Part shown: positions 22,691-34,160 of the stretch, piece by piece
How positions within the stretch are numbered: the first letter of the stretch is position 1
How the letters are laid out: each line of letters opens with the position of its first letter
NCBI GenBank assembly: GCA_011317545.1
Contig: WUJK01000005.1
Location: 2,914,001 to 2,978,000 of the forward strand
Direction: 5' to 3'
From: Coniella vitis
Lineage: Eukaryota > Ascomycota > Sordariomycetes > Diaporthales > Schizoparmaceae
DNA: 64,000 bases
Program-made: the position numbers and the translations under genes
Notes under the pieces: generated by a model
Told to the model about the DNA's origin: nothing
What the model saw: only the letters and a program-made list of their open reading frames with translations
Database searches by the model: none

Positions 22691-24834
22691 TTTGGGTGGA
22701 TTGGTTGTTTGATTCTTTTTGTGTATATGAAGAGTGGTTGGATGGATGTTTATGGTACTGTGTGTTTTCGCTACTTTGAACTTGAATTGAGGTGCGTATG
22801 AGTATTGATGGAGGATGGTAAGTCAGAACAGGTGGGGTTGAGATGGGTAGGAAGCGAGGGGTGTTATATATCAACGTTGTCAAAGTTGGACTAGAATGGA
22901 GGAAGCACAAGAACAAGCGACAAAGGTGAGGCCTCTCGATCGTCTATCAGAACAACCCATCTCCCATGGGGAACCGTGACATCAGCCAAGGCAAGGTCAT
23001 TCGTTGGGTTCCCCTGAGTACAATGTACATAAATCTTCCCACTGCTTATCTGGCCCCTTTTCTCGATAGAAAGAGAAGAAGAGACGTCAGAAGGGTGGTT
23101 TTTGGTGGGATTTTTGTCAGGGACCTGGCTGGCTGGCTTGCTGGTTGGTTGGTTGGTTGGTCAACTGGTTGCTTACGTCGGTCCGGTCATTTGGGCCAAG
23201 TACATATCATAGCACACTTGATACGTACACAGTCCCCTGTGAGCCAACCAACGCCAATGTCCATCTTTTGCTCTGCTGGGATCTCTGATAAAACTTGGAA
23301 GTTCTCTGGCGTTACCTTGTACGTACTACCTAACTAGGTCACCAGCGACTTGATCAGCAAAGCAGCGTGTGCATCGTACTCCCAAATTAATCTAGAGTTA
23401 TTTGAGTATATACAGCCAGACACGGAAAAGAAGAATCCTGTTTTCGATCCCTCTTGCTAAGAGATGGTGAACTCAGACAGTATAAACTCACAATCGCCGT
23501 ACTTTGTCCCTAGCGGCGAAAGTTCAAGCTGTGGAACAAGGCATGGCAATGACAGGGTTACTCACACGGATAGATAAGACAAGCCTCAATAAACAGGAAA
23601 ATAAGAAAAAAACAAAGGAAATGCAGGGCCAAAAATAAAATAAAATAGAGTCATCAAGGACCCTTGAAGTCAGCCACAGGACCCTGAATCTTTTTTTTGC
23701 CAACTTTTTGCCCCAACAAGCGACGTCATAACTTACAGGGGGTTCGTAAGGAAAGGGTGGGGGAACTGCGCCACCATGGCTGGGTATAACACGCCATTGG
23801 CTGGAACGGGTGAGATTGGATGAGAGAAAAGTGGGGTCCCGCGAGAGGAACGACATCTTAGGATTGACGACCGACCGGTTTTTGTTCAAGTTTCGGGGGG
23901 CATGTTTTGGTGATTTGTATATGGTAATGTGTACAATAGTAGTATAGTATAAACACAGATAGATATACCCCAAAGAAAGTGGGCTGAGTTGTACGTATCA
24001 TTGGTCAGGCTTAGCTTGGCCTGGACTTGCGCAGGGTTTCTTTCTATGGGGTCGTTCCTGGGACACTTGATGTGTTAGCTGGATGCAAAGAGTTGGGGAC
24101 TAGATATCGGGTTCCCGATATGATGTATTTCTATACATAGTAAATCAAAGGCTGCACCGTGCTGTTCTGATGTCCAGGTATTAAACGAAAGTGAGAGCAC
24201 GTAAAAAGGGAGACAAAGGGGGAAGAAATCAAGCATTGCTATCATCGACGGACAGATTTGCCTGAGAAGTCCAGAGGTTGACTTCTGTCGACCGCTGAAG
24301 CATCGAATTAAATAGTTGCCAATGATTACTGTACATGATGTACATAGGAAAACATGAAACAGGTAGACAGAAAACATTTCAACAATAACACGTTAAGGAA
24401 ACCCATACCTCTCCTGCCTTCCATTTTGTTCATCAATATCAACGTTGGCCACTTCCCCGGCCGTTACTAAGCACCATACTTATACCCTATTCCTATTTAA
24501 ATACCACCAATGCTAACAATGATCGTACGTAAGCCGTGGCATGACTAAGCCTATGGGGATCCAGCTAGAAGAGAAGGGATGCAACTTCGTACGAAGTGCT
24601 CTCCCTTCACTTAACTTATCATCATCAACAAGCAATACAGAACCCATCAAACCCGCACGTACGTACGTACAAGAGCCAGTCCAACAGTTCCGCGCCTTTT
24701 GGTTCTCCTTTTTTCTTCTCCCCCCCTCTTTTTCTTTTCTTTCTGCATTTTTGTTTGGGTGGTAAGGGAGAGAAAGATGAGCAGCCCCCGCCCCGGCAAC
24801 AACGACAAAAAAGTAAAGCATACCTCGCGACACT
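22691..24834. other. Intergenic, no gene seen; tetranucleotide tract
   Basis: 2,144 bases lie upstream of the 86-residue protein and downstream of the HET gene (-). It contains a TGGC/TTGG tract at about 23125-23160, an ACGT tetramer tract at 24657-24670, and scattered GTACAT words. No protein is recognised in any frame. Confidence 0.55.
23125..23160. repeat. (TGGC)n/(TTGG)n tetranucleotide tract
   Basis: Three to four CTGG units change into five TTGG units, in intergenic DNA. Confidence 0.85.
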
Positions 24835-27800
24835 TCAGAGAATATGAAACTGTGTCCAAACGTGAAAGTTTTTCATCTCATCTTTTTGTGCATCCTTCTT
24901 GGCCTCGCCGTTTGTCTTTTCTTGGCCTTTGTCCTCCTCACCAGTATCACCCGAGGCAAGTGTGTCGTTGCCGCCTAAGATGTCAGGGACGTCTTCGGGA
25001 CCATCAATCTTTTTACCTAGGCCTTTAGACGCGGTATGGTTCAGTTCATACTCGTCTGTGACTTTTCCGTCCATGTAGCCGTGGACATAACACTCTCCAA
25101 TCAGAATGTACCGCTGGGGCGCCTCGCGCTTGTTGTTAGATGTCGCCGACGAGTGAGTATTGTTTTCCGACTCAAGCAAGGCCGAGTTCTCGGCCAACTT
25201 TCTTGACTGTGCAATAAAAGTTCCAAAAGGACGCAGGACAACGGGCACGGAGCAACCGAGAAGGATACATATGATGTCACCTGGCTGGGTGTCAGCAGGG
25301 CAGAGGGCGACTGGATCCTCGGCATCCTTTGCCGCGGCATCACTCCGCTTTTGGTCCATGGTTCGATCTTTCTCTTCCTCCCTCTCGTGTTCTGCCTTTG
25401 TTTCCGTAGCATGAATCAAAGACACAGAGACGAAGCGCCGATTCCAGGTTGTTTCGCGTACGAGTTCCAGGTAAGCCTTGACCATTGGTGAGGACTGCCA
25501 GTTGAGGAGCATCATGTCGATATTGAAGTTGCCATTGTTTAGGTTATCTGCAACGGTCAAACAGTGTTCGCATACGCGCTTGTACCATGATGGCGGCGCA
25601 TTATTGGTCTTAGCGTCACGGTCTGCAATCAGAACCCGCCAGACTTGGTTTTTCCTGTTGGCTTCATCTTGCTTGTTGGCTTCCATCTTCTTGTTGGCTT
25701 CCCTTTTCTTGTTGGCTTCCTTTTTCTGGTTGGCTTCCCTTTTCTTGTTGGCTGCCCCTTTTTTGTTCACTCCTTTTTCCTGGATAGCCTCCTCTTTATT
25801 GCTGGCTTCCTTGCGTTGTGGTGTGCGGTGCGGTGCGTCTTTCGAACGTCTGCTCCGCCCCGGCCATCCTGCCATGAGCAAGGACTCTGATGAAATCAGG
25901 CCTGCCTTCATGACGGGGGATACTTCCCGAACTTTGCCCAGCATGAAGCCTAAAGGCACAAGCACCCCGCCCTCAATTTTCTCATCATAACCCTCGAGCT
26001 CTCTCAAAGACTTTCTGTCCTTGAATACTACGCTTTTCCGCCTGGCTGGTCGACCAGCCGCTGCATTGTAGCGTCGTTGTCCCTGCAGACCCACAAAGCT
26101 GATGCCGTTTTTGCGGCCCCAGCGCGCTTCTCCTGGCTCGCCAAATTCGGAGTTTTGCAGCATGGGAATCCAAGATGGATACACAGTATCTGGGTTGTCA
26201 TGCTTCGTCTCTCCCTTGATGGCCCAATGGCGGCAAATAATGTCGAGGGACTCTGAGCCCTCGATACAAAATTTGGCGAAGTCAATGCAGACCTTGACCG
26301 TGGCCTTGGTGTAGTCGATGGGGATTCTCGAGACCCCCCCGGACACGTCTGCATGAGTGCCGCCCCGGAACGGATCACTGGAAAGGTTTTTGGTGTCGTT
26401 TGCAATGTGGATGAGGCTGTAGACCAGGTCTCGAGCGTCCGTTGTGCCAAAGGTGGTCAGGCTCGTTACAAGAAATTCGAGACTCTTGCGGGACTCCCTC
26501 ACAGTGCCGTCCGGGGCGCGCATAAAGAGGTCATTGGTCACGTCCAGCAGCTTGACGGCACTGCTCTTCTTGACGTCCCCGATCGTCTCGGGCCCATAGT
26601 ACCAGCGTTCCTGGCGAAACAGGCCCCGGACTGCGTCTTGATTGTGAACCAAAAGAGTGATGGCGTCGACGAAATCGGCCCACAAGACTTTTCTGGTGCC
26701 ACAGTGCACCACGGCCTTGCGTGCTAGGAGGATTTCCTGCACGACCCAGCGGCGCGAGAACCACTGGTCGCGCATGAGCACCGCCAGTGCCTCCCAGTTT
26801 TCGGCTGCGCTGCTGTCCTTGAGCAAGCCTTGGATTGCTGCCATGTCCACCACCTTGGGTATAAAGTCCATGGCTTTGTCGCCGTTGCCATCGTCGCTGC
26901 TTTCTCCCAGCCACACACACACTTTCTCGGCCGAGCCTACAGCAATTGAGCGTTAGTCAACAGTTCCCTGGCTTGTAATTTGTTCTCTGTATTCTTGGTC
27001 CCCTCTTTTGGTTGTGCTTTTTGCACATAAGTCATTTGGGAAGCCGGGCCGCGAAGGAGGGGAAACAAAAGCCCAAGGTTCAATGTGTACTGACTGTAGA
27101 TTTTCGACATCATAGCATTCAGCTGGTGCGACTTTTCCTCGTCGTCCAGTTGGTTGATGCACAAGCTATCGACCCACAGCAAGACAGGCTTGTCACGGCA
27201 CCGTAGCCGGTTAAGGGCGCAGTAGAGGTTCATATACACGGATACCTTGACAGCTTCCCCGATTTGATCTCTGCCTGTGTAGGGCTGGGGCCTGCTTCCT
27301 CGTTCATGGCTGCGTGCCTGGTTCGTAGGGAGCATGTAGACAGACTGGCGGTCCTCAGGGGACCCCCACCAGTATGACAGTGCGGCATACTTGGGAATGT
27401 CGAACCGATTCATGAGTTCGACAGTCTGTAACTCGCAAATAATGGGAAAGTGTTGACTCGGGGCCGGATACACGAGCAGGAGGCGAACCTCGTCGGTCAT
27501 GCCCTCATTGATCTTCCGGTATAGCTGATCCCAGCCCTCGGGCTGAGATGGATCGTCAGATGGCTTCGAATTGTCGCCGTTAGTCGTGTCGGGTACAGCT
27601 ACCGTGTCACCCGTGTCTTGTTGTTCTGTTGTGCGCTCCTCACCGTCCTCTTCATTGTGCTGTTCTTGCTCTACGATGCCACCAGAGGTGTTGTCCGTCT
27701 CCACGTCAGGTGTGTTGTTGCTACTTTTGTCACTGTGCACATCACTCTCACTGTCGTCGCTGTCCGTCTCACTGTCGCTGTCCGTCTCACTGTCGCTGTC

Positions 27801-29240
27801 CTCGTGTTCATCATCAGTAATCTCGCCGTCTTTGACTGGGTCAAAGTCAAGCACAGACTTGACCTTGGGAAGATGATCAAGCATCAAATAGCATGTTTCA
27901 AGCAGCTCATCCAGGATGCTGTCATCGCCGTTGGGGCACAAGGCTGATACATCGAGCCCGCGGTGGCGTGCATGGCTCTGCGCCATCTCCCGGGCCGCCT
28001 TCTGATGCTGCTCGAATTTGGCGTTGAGCGCCGTTTCAAACTTTCTCGAGAACTGGTTGTAGTCTTCTTCTTTGGGATCGACTCCGAAGGCTGCGTGCAG
28101 TGCAGCCCATTGCACTTTGATCTCTTTGCGCGTGGCAGGAGTCATATGTTCGTAGCCCTGGCCCCGCGGGAGGTCCTCCATCAAAGCCGTCAGTCTCATT
28201 CCCTTCCACATATCCACCTCCTTCTCCAAGTCAATCTGCTCCTGCTGACCCTTGGATATTTGTTCTTCAAGTCGGCCCTGTTTCTTTTTTAGAAGATACA
28301 GATCTTTCATGATCTTCTTGTACTGACGACCCAGAATCCTTGCCCTGTTCCGATTATGAAAAACGCGGTCGGCATAAAGTCGAACACGGTATGCTTCTTC
28401 CCTATCCAGTTCGCGCTTTATAGAGATCAATTCTTCCTTTTCTCTTTTTTTTTCCTGCACTTGCGTTGTCAAGTCCTTTGCATGGGGCTCTGTAGAACAA
28501 GCCTGGTTCTGCTCAGCATCGCCTTTGTCTGCAGCAGCCACTTCTTGCTGTGATTCGGAGAGCCCATCGCGATTCGCGGCTTCGGTACTATTACTCTGTT
28601 GCTCCTCATCATGCGTGCCTTGTGCCTTGTCCGTGCCTGCTGGCTTCACGCTGGGTCGGTGCTTCTCGTCGGATGAGTTTGGCTTCGTCTGTTGGTCCAA
28701 CTCCATTTGAAGCCGTTTAATTGTCATGTTCGCAGAGATGATTTGACTCTCGATTTCGTTTCGTCTCTGCGCAATTTGATATCTGAATTGTTGGAGTCCG
28801 CGCTCCCAATACCGAGCTTGTAACTCGCAATATCTACGACGAGGGGTACCCCCATCCTCAGACTTACCCTCTTCAAAGGCTGTCTTGTCCTTGAGTAGCT
28901 GCTCAACAGCTTCGCTCTGACTCTCCTTCGATATTCTCAAAGATTCCAGTTTCTTTTCGACTTGAGCACAGCGACTTTCTCTTGCCTGAAGCACTTCGTC
29001 AAAATATTTCTTTCGAACGTGGGCGTTGTCGCATTTTCTCAATCTTGCCAGCTCATGCAACCCTTCGAGCAATCTCACTTGACGCAAATCCTCGACCACC
29101 TGGTCCCATTTCTTCTGTTCCTTGTAAAATGCGGTCCCTTGTTGACGGGGCGCCTCGGGGGGAGAGAACTCTGGAGGCTCGGCGGGATCCAGCGGGAGCC
29201 CCGCGTCGAGGGTCCAGATATTCTGTAGCGGTGCGGCCAT
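24835..29240 (-). CDS. HET-domain protein with long coiled-coil N-terminus
   Basis: Exons (minus) are 29240-27095 and 26936-24835; total 1415 residues. The join uses a GTCAGT donor and TGTAG acceptor. It is chosen because it alone keeps frame and rebuilds the HET motif IYSSAEKVCVWLGES. Residues 30-430 are charged and helix-forming (coiled coil). About 500-565 is an acidic Ser/Asp/Glu tract with DSETDSDSETDSD repeats. The HET domain (PF06985 type) begins near 617 with YAALSYWWGSPED, continues with LLWVDSLCINQLDDEEKSHQ near 685 and the spliced motif near 713-726, then WFSRRWVVQEILLARK. Residues ~1095-1145 are degenerate N-K-K-x-E-A repeats from an 18-base minisatellite. HET proteins trigger heterokaryon-incompatibility cell death. 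The usual layout has HET near the N-terminus, so this one is unusual. There is no frameshift or stop, so it seems intact. Confidence 0.85.
25650..25810. repeat. 18-base coding minisatellite in HET gene
   Basis: About eight degenerate copies of an 18-base unit (plus-strand core TTCTTGTTGGCTTCC) lie inside exon 2 of the HET gene. They encode the N-K-K-x-E-A hexad on the minus strand. Unit lengths are multiples of three, so copy-number change keeps frame. Confidence 0.85.
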
Positions 29241-31058
29241 GGCTTGCGATGGGAACAAATCTTGCTTTCTTGGGGGAATGAGGACGATTCGGATGGGCTG
29301 AGCCAACGGAGAAGCAGCGTGATGGTGCCTTTGTTGTAGTTGTTGTAGTTGTTGTAGTTGTTGTAGTTGTTGTAGTTGTTGTAGTTGTTGTAGTTGTTGT
29401 AGTTGTTGTAGTTGTTGTAGTTGTTGTAGTTGTTGTAGTTGTTGTAGTTGTTGTAGTTGTTGTAGTTGTTGTAGTTGTTTGAAGAATTATCAAATGATGA
29501 GCGCTCGACTGTCACGCCAGAACCAAAAGTCTTCAGAACTCTCCATATAGTGAGGCAAGTACTTTGAAGTCTGATCATCAGAGATGGGTGAATGACAGTG
29601 AAAGCGAGTTGGAAAAGGATAACAGCGCATCAACCAAAACCAAAGTCTTGTTGCCGCCAGGTACCGATTCAGAACAAGCTCGTGCTTATTGGGTCTCTGG
29701 GTACCAGTTTGCCATCTTTCCAAGGTGATACTTGATCGAGCATCTTGGGTCGTAGCAGCTGAGAAAGATACTCGGAGAAAATGTTTTTTAAGGTAGTAGA
29801 GGATTCTTTCCAATGTCGCCTTTGCAGCTTGTCTAGCCCGCCTGCTTCTCCAATCTCGCCGAGATAGGATTAATAATAAGGTCTTGTCCACTTGGAGCAG
29901 GAAATAGTCTTTGCCGTCTCCTACTGCTTTCGTTATTGCTATAGATGCCCACCGCTTGCGTGGTCCACTACCTCTGTACTTGGTATGTACTATGTATGAG
30001 AGTACGTAGCCTACTTGATCCTTCCATATACTGTAACACAGTGTATTATATAGTGTTGAGGAGCCGCGGCTTGCGCACTTTTTTATTTTTTCTTTCTAAT
30101 CCATGTTGGCTGGATGTACGGCATGCTGGAAACTCCACAACACCGGATCTGGCCCAATGCAGGCTTCCAGATCCAGGAAGCCGCAGGATATCCTTAACAG
30201 TATGCGTATCCCTTCTGACAAATCAGAGGCAGGTGGGTACAAAAGGAAAAGAGAGAACGTAGAGCCGTGTTGAAGAAGCGATTCGGTTGGGTTCAGCTGC
30301 CGAGAGGCTCACCAACAGGCAGCCTTATGGAGCACCGTAGTCCGTCAATACTTGGCTACTCGGCGGACAAAACGATTGTCACGGCTTGGGTAGGAGGCTG
30401 TTGGGATCCAGTCATCGAATGTGCACAGGCATCTCCAAAAGCAACAGCATGGTTCTCCATCCTACTGACCTGTGGCAAAAGTCTCTCTGCCTTCGTGCTT
30501 GGGCTTTCGATGCCATGTCATGGCTTCAGGTGAGCCTCACGAGGTTACATTGTGCCGAGTAACCTCACAGACTTGGGCTACCCAGGCAGGAAAGACCCAT
30601 AATGGCGGTGAATGCCATCTACCTCGCGTTTCTCATGGTTGCAAAAGCAATATCGCGGCGTGTTGCAACAGTGCATCCCCAGCGTGTGGCCCACAACCCG
30701 CGGGAGGTCTCAATATTGCTAGATTTACCTTCACCGGGTTCTTCAGACCCCGGAATTCAGCTGAACTTTCGGTGGAGTAAAGACAGTACGTGGCTCTGTA
30801 TTGTTTGCTGAGTTGTTCAAGGTACCACCGTCCAGCGGTGGAGTCGAGGTTGCAGAGGATGCGGCTCGTTGTTTTCCGGCTTTCTCTTCTTTTTTTCTGT
30901 CTCCTCTTTTATTCCACTTTCCAGTTGCCACCTGAAATCGGAATCGCGCAGCTTCTCCTATGGTGAACAAATATCAAGGCCCCCTCTAGGCACACGTGCA
31001 ATAGAATGGTCGACATCTGGGACAATACCGCCAGCACTCCAAAGCCGTAGGTTCCGAT
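29241..31058. promoter_or_regulatory. Divergent intergenic between HET gene and membrane-protein gene
   Basis: 1,818 bases lie between two divergent starts. It contains the 9-base minisatellite (29331-29479) and a TACTATGTA motif copy at 29988. The region near 30300-30800 is of mixed composition with no recognisable protein. A short frame ending VDIWDNTASTPKP just before 31053 reads like protein but closes with a stop and has no supportable start. Confidence 0.45.
29331..29479. repeat. 9-base minisatellite, (TTGTTGTAG) x ~16
   Basis: About 16 near-perfect tandem copies of TTGTTGTAG span roughly 149 bases, ending ~90 bases upstream of the HET start codon (minus strand). Read on the minus strand the unit is CTACAACAA; the frames would code (LQQ)n, (YNN)n or poly-Thr. 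The HET frame upstream has a stop and no ATG, so the array is placed in the 5' leader or promoter rather than in protein. Confidence 0.95.
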
Positions 31059-32590
31059 ATGTATCTCCCAACACTCAAGGTAAGTTCCTCTCGTGAAAGT
31101 TGCTATGTTATCGATATTAGAAAGCGGGTCAAGGCTAATCTGATGTTTCCTTTTTGTCTTTGCGCTGATAGGATATGAGCGTGAATGTTTTGGGGCGATC
31201 CGTGCCAAAGTCTTCAGGGCCCGTATTGTCGACGTATTTCCCCGACATCTCGCTCGACCTGGCCGGCGTGATCGCCCTAGCCGACCTCATTGCGGTCCTG
31301 AAGCGAACTGTCCTCAAGGGCAACAGCCGATGGCTCGACGCCCTGGTGCTGTGCCCCGGCATGCACCGCGAGCAGTGGGCATCGGAGCTCAGCAACGGCG
31401 AGATCCCCACCGTGGCTCTCCTCAACGGCGACGCCAAGTTCCGCATCGAGAACCCCGGCGCCGTCATTTACCTGCGCCGCGAAGCAAGCTCCTTCCACCT
31501 GACGACCTTTGAGGTCTCCAAGGATCCATTCACCGCGTACCACTGGAGAGAGGCGGAGAGCGCGCCCGCTCAGCGTGCCTCTGGGAGCACCCACCAGAAC
31601 ATCCATAGCGGTGCCCACGAGGAGGAGCCCACAAGCACGAGCCCGCCGCCACCCACGACCTTTTGGGACACGTGGACCCGCGTCGAGACGTGGAAGGCCG
31701 TGTGGCGCTCCGAAGCCAAGCGCACGTGTGCACGCGTGACCTACCTGCTGAGCATCGCGCTGACGCTGACCGTGGTGGGCCTGCTGGGCGCCTACAACGA
31801 CTGGTGGGGCCTCGCGGTGGTCGGCGTGCTGGTCCTCTGCCGCCTGCTCAACATCGTCGTCATCAAGCGGCGCACGGGGTCCGGCGAGCTGGGCGGGCGG
31901 CGGGCCTCGTACGGCTACGAGCGCCGCGACGACGGCGCCGAGTGCGACATGCTCGTGCTCATGAGCGAGGACCGCTGGGTGCGCATCCGCGGCGGCGTCA
32001 ACGACGTCAAGGCCTTCACGGCGGGCCAGTGGCTGCGCGAGATCACGCCCTGCGAGGGCCTCCCCGTGGCGTGTGCGACGGTGCTCATGTACCTGGATGC
32101 CGCGCTTGCGAGCAACATGACGCTCATGGGCAAGGTGCTGCTGATGGTGCTGCTCATCGGAACCGCGGGGCTCATGGAAATCACAAACATGCTGACAGAC
32201 CAGCAGATTATGCGTGGGTGTGTGGTTAAGAAAGTGGACGAGGTTCCTCACAGCCATCGGTGGCAAATGACCAGAGATTTACTGCAAGCCCGGAAACGAG
32301 ACATGGATGGAGCGCGAGAAGAGGCCAGACGCCGAGGGATAAAAATGGCCGAGGGGGTCCCTCAAGACAAATTCGAAGACAAGTACAAAACCAAGTGGAC
32401 GCAGCACCTCGGGCTGGGAGCGCAGGAGTGGGTGGATGCCGTCCTTGGTGGCTATCAAGAGAGCGCAGAGGATTATGCAAAATTGCCGGCCAGTGAGAAA
32501 CAGCGGTTTCACGAGCAATACGCAAGGAACAATCAAGCATCCAAGGACGTGCACATACAAGTTGTCGAAGAGACTAAACCCATAGTATAG
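31059..32590 (+). CDS. Multi-pass membrane protein of unknown family
   Basis: The proposed exons are 31059-31079 (seven codons, MYLPTLK) and 31172-32590, with GTAAGT donor and GATAG acceptor, 479 residues. If the short exon is not used, translation would start at the ATG at 31175 (471 residues). The first ~150 residues are a soluble domain with GRSVPKSSGPVLSTYFPDIS, LIAVLKRTVLKG and ALVLCPGMHREQW. A Pro/Ser linker (about 150-175) precedes a paired hydrophobic region (VTYLLSIALTLTVVGLLGAY and WGLAVVGVLVLCRLLNIVVI). A second cytosolic stretch (VLMSEDRWVRIRGGVNDVKAFTAGQWL) leads to further helices (VLLMVLLIGTAGLMEI). The charged C-terminus is soluble. I do not recognise a named domain. The coding GC is noticeably higher than in the divergent HET gene. 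Confidence is high that it is a gene, low for exon 1. Confidence 0.75.
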
Positions 32591-32695
32591 GCAGAAGGCT
32601 ACGAAGAAAGCCTCTCCAAACCATACTTCTCAAACCAGTCACTCACTCACGCGCACAAACGCGAGACAGAATGGTCGCAACCGGTAACAAGCGCT
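32591..32695. other. Short tail-to-tail spacer
   Basis: Only 105 bases separate the stop of the membrane-protein gene (+) from the stop of the serine hydrolase gene (-), so their 3' untranslated regions probably overlap as antisense transcripts. No terminator-like structure is obvious. Confidence 0.6.
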
Positions 32696-34160
32696 CTATT
32701 GACCAGCCAGGTTCTTGTAGACTTCACGCTCAAGTTCGTCGTAGAGTTTGGCGACCACGGGGTCGGCATGTGGCAAGAGAGAGGCTTGCAGGATACCTGC
32801 GATTCCATTCTTCCTGTCGATCCACTGGTGGTGATGGAGTCACTTGTGTGTTAGCCTCTTGGTTTTAACAGTTCAAGAGAAAGACAGGACCGGATAGATT
32901 CTTGGGCAGCAGCGTCTGCACAGAAACCTCTCATAAGAGAAAGGTCGACCGCAGAAGAGACCAGACTTACCCAGTGAGGATTCACAAAACCACTCCACAT
33001 AACACTCCCTCCAGCTCTCTTACCAGGAATATCCTCCAGGTTAATCATGCCACCATAGCCAAAGTTGATCGGGGTTCCAGGCGGATACTCGGGTGCATAC
33101 TGGTCCAGCTTCGACCCCACCACGCTCATAATGGACGCCTGCAATTCTTCATGGAGCTGCGGTGCCAAGAGCAAGTCGATGCCCTCTTTGCTCAACAGCT
33201 TACCCTGCAACAAACCGCGCAGCAGCTTGGCGTAGTCCCTCGCCGTGCTGAACAAGCCCGCGCCTCCGCTCTCCAGCGGGTGCTCGTCGACCGGCACGGG
33301 GAACGGCGCGCTGACCAGCGCGCCATCGGGCCCACGGTACGGGATCGGCGCGGGGCTGCGGCCTTTGCCGCCGTTGAGCTCCTTGGTGGGCCAGAAGGAG
33401 GTGTCGTGCATACCCAGCGGCGCAAACACGTTCTCGCGCATGTAGTCGCTGTATCGCTGGCCCGTGACCTGCTCGAGAACGACAGCCGCCCACTCGGGCC
33501 CGACGCCGTAGGTCCACTTCTCGCCAGGCTCGTGCAGAAAGGGGACCGAGATGCCTTCCAGTGTGAAGGTCAGGTTGTGCTGGCTCTCCGTGTGCTGCTG
33601 GCGGCGGTATTTCATGGTGTTCTGCTCCAGAATATCGTAGTGGAGGCCAGTGATGTGCAGGAGGAGCGAGCGCAGGGAGATGGGCTGGGTGTTGGGGTCG
33701 AGGATGGGCTCGTCCGTGTCCGGGTGGAAGCCGCGGAGGATCTTGTTGGCGGCCAGGAAGGGCACGCGCGGGCGGATGTCTTCGTCGAGCGTGATGAGGT
33801 TGCGCTCGCTGAGCTGGAGGATGGCGATGGCGGTTGCGAGCTTGGTCATGGAGGCGTACCACGTCAGCGTGTCGAGATCCCAGGGGCTCGAGTCGGCGGG
33901 CAGGTCGATGCGGCCAGTGGCGCCTTCAAAGAGGATGTCTGTGGGGAGGTTGTTAGTATTGCTGGTGGTTTCCGTTCCGTTGAGGTGTATTTGTAATCAC
34001 ACATATCCTATGGTAAGTTGGCAGAAACAAATGAATACACAGACAGTGCAAGACACGTACCGTCCTTGGTGACAACGCTGAAGCCAGCACCCAACAGCTT
34101 GTCTTTCGTCTCACTGCCTCGGGCGACATAGCTGGCGAGGATGTCATTGAGTGTATCCAT
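32696..34160 (-). CDS. Beta-lactamase-fold serine hydrolase (class C / transesterase type)
   Basis: Exons (minus) are 34160-34061, 33938-32971 and 32824-32696, 398 residues. Donors are GTACGT and GTAAGT, acceptors ACAG and CCAG; both joins keep frame. The catalytic tetrad S63-M-T-K66 (WYASMTKLATAIAI) is the SxxK motif, and Y177 (EKWTYGVGPEW) is the usual second motif tyrosine. Other family marks are LLLHITGLHYD, GGAGLFSTARDYAKLLRGLL and, across the second splice, NPHWWIDRKNGIAG. Fungal members include LovD-like acyltransferases and EstB-like esterases; the reaction here cannot be read from sequence. There is no signal peptide from this start, though an in-frame ATG 30 codons upstream (34250) would add MLFAQSRKQ..., possibly a targeting sequence. 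Its neighbour is the membrane protein, tail-to-tail. Confidence 0.88.

Noticed and set aside
29053..29578. Poly-Thr and (Tyr-Asn-Asn)n frames upstream of the HET gene
   Set aside because: They are translations of the 9-base minisatellite and run out of frame with the HET protein.
30968..31053. VDIWDNTASTPKP reading frame as an upstream exon of the membrane-protein gene
   Set aside because: It ends in a stop before the GTAAGT donor and is not in the frame that joins to the gene.
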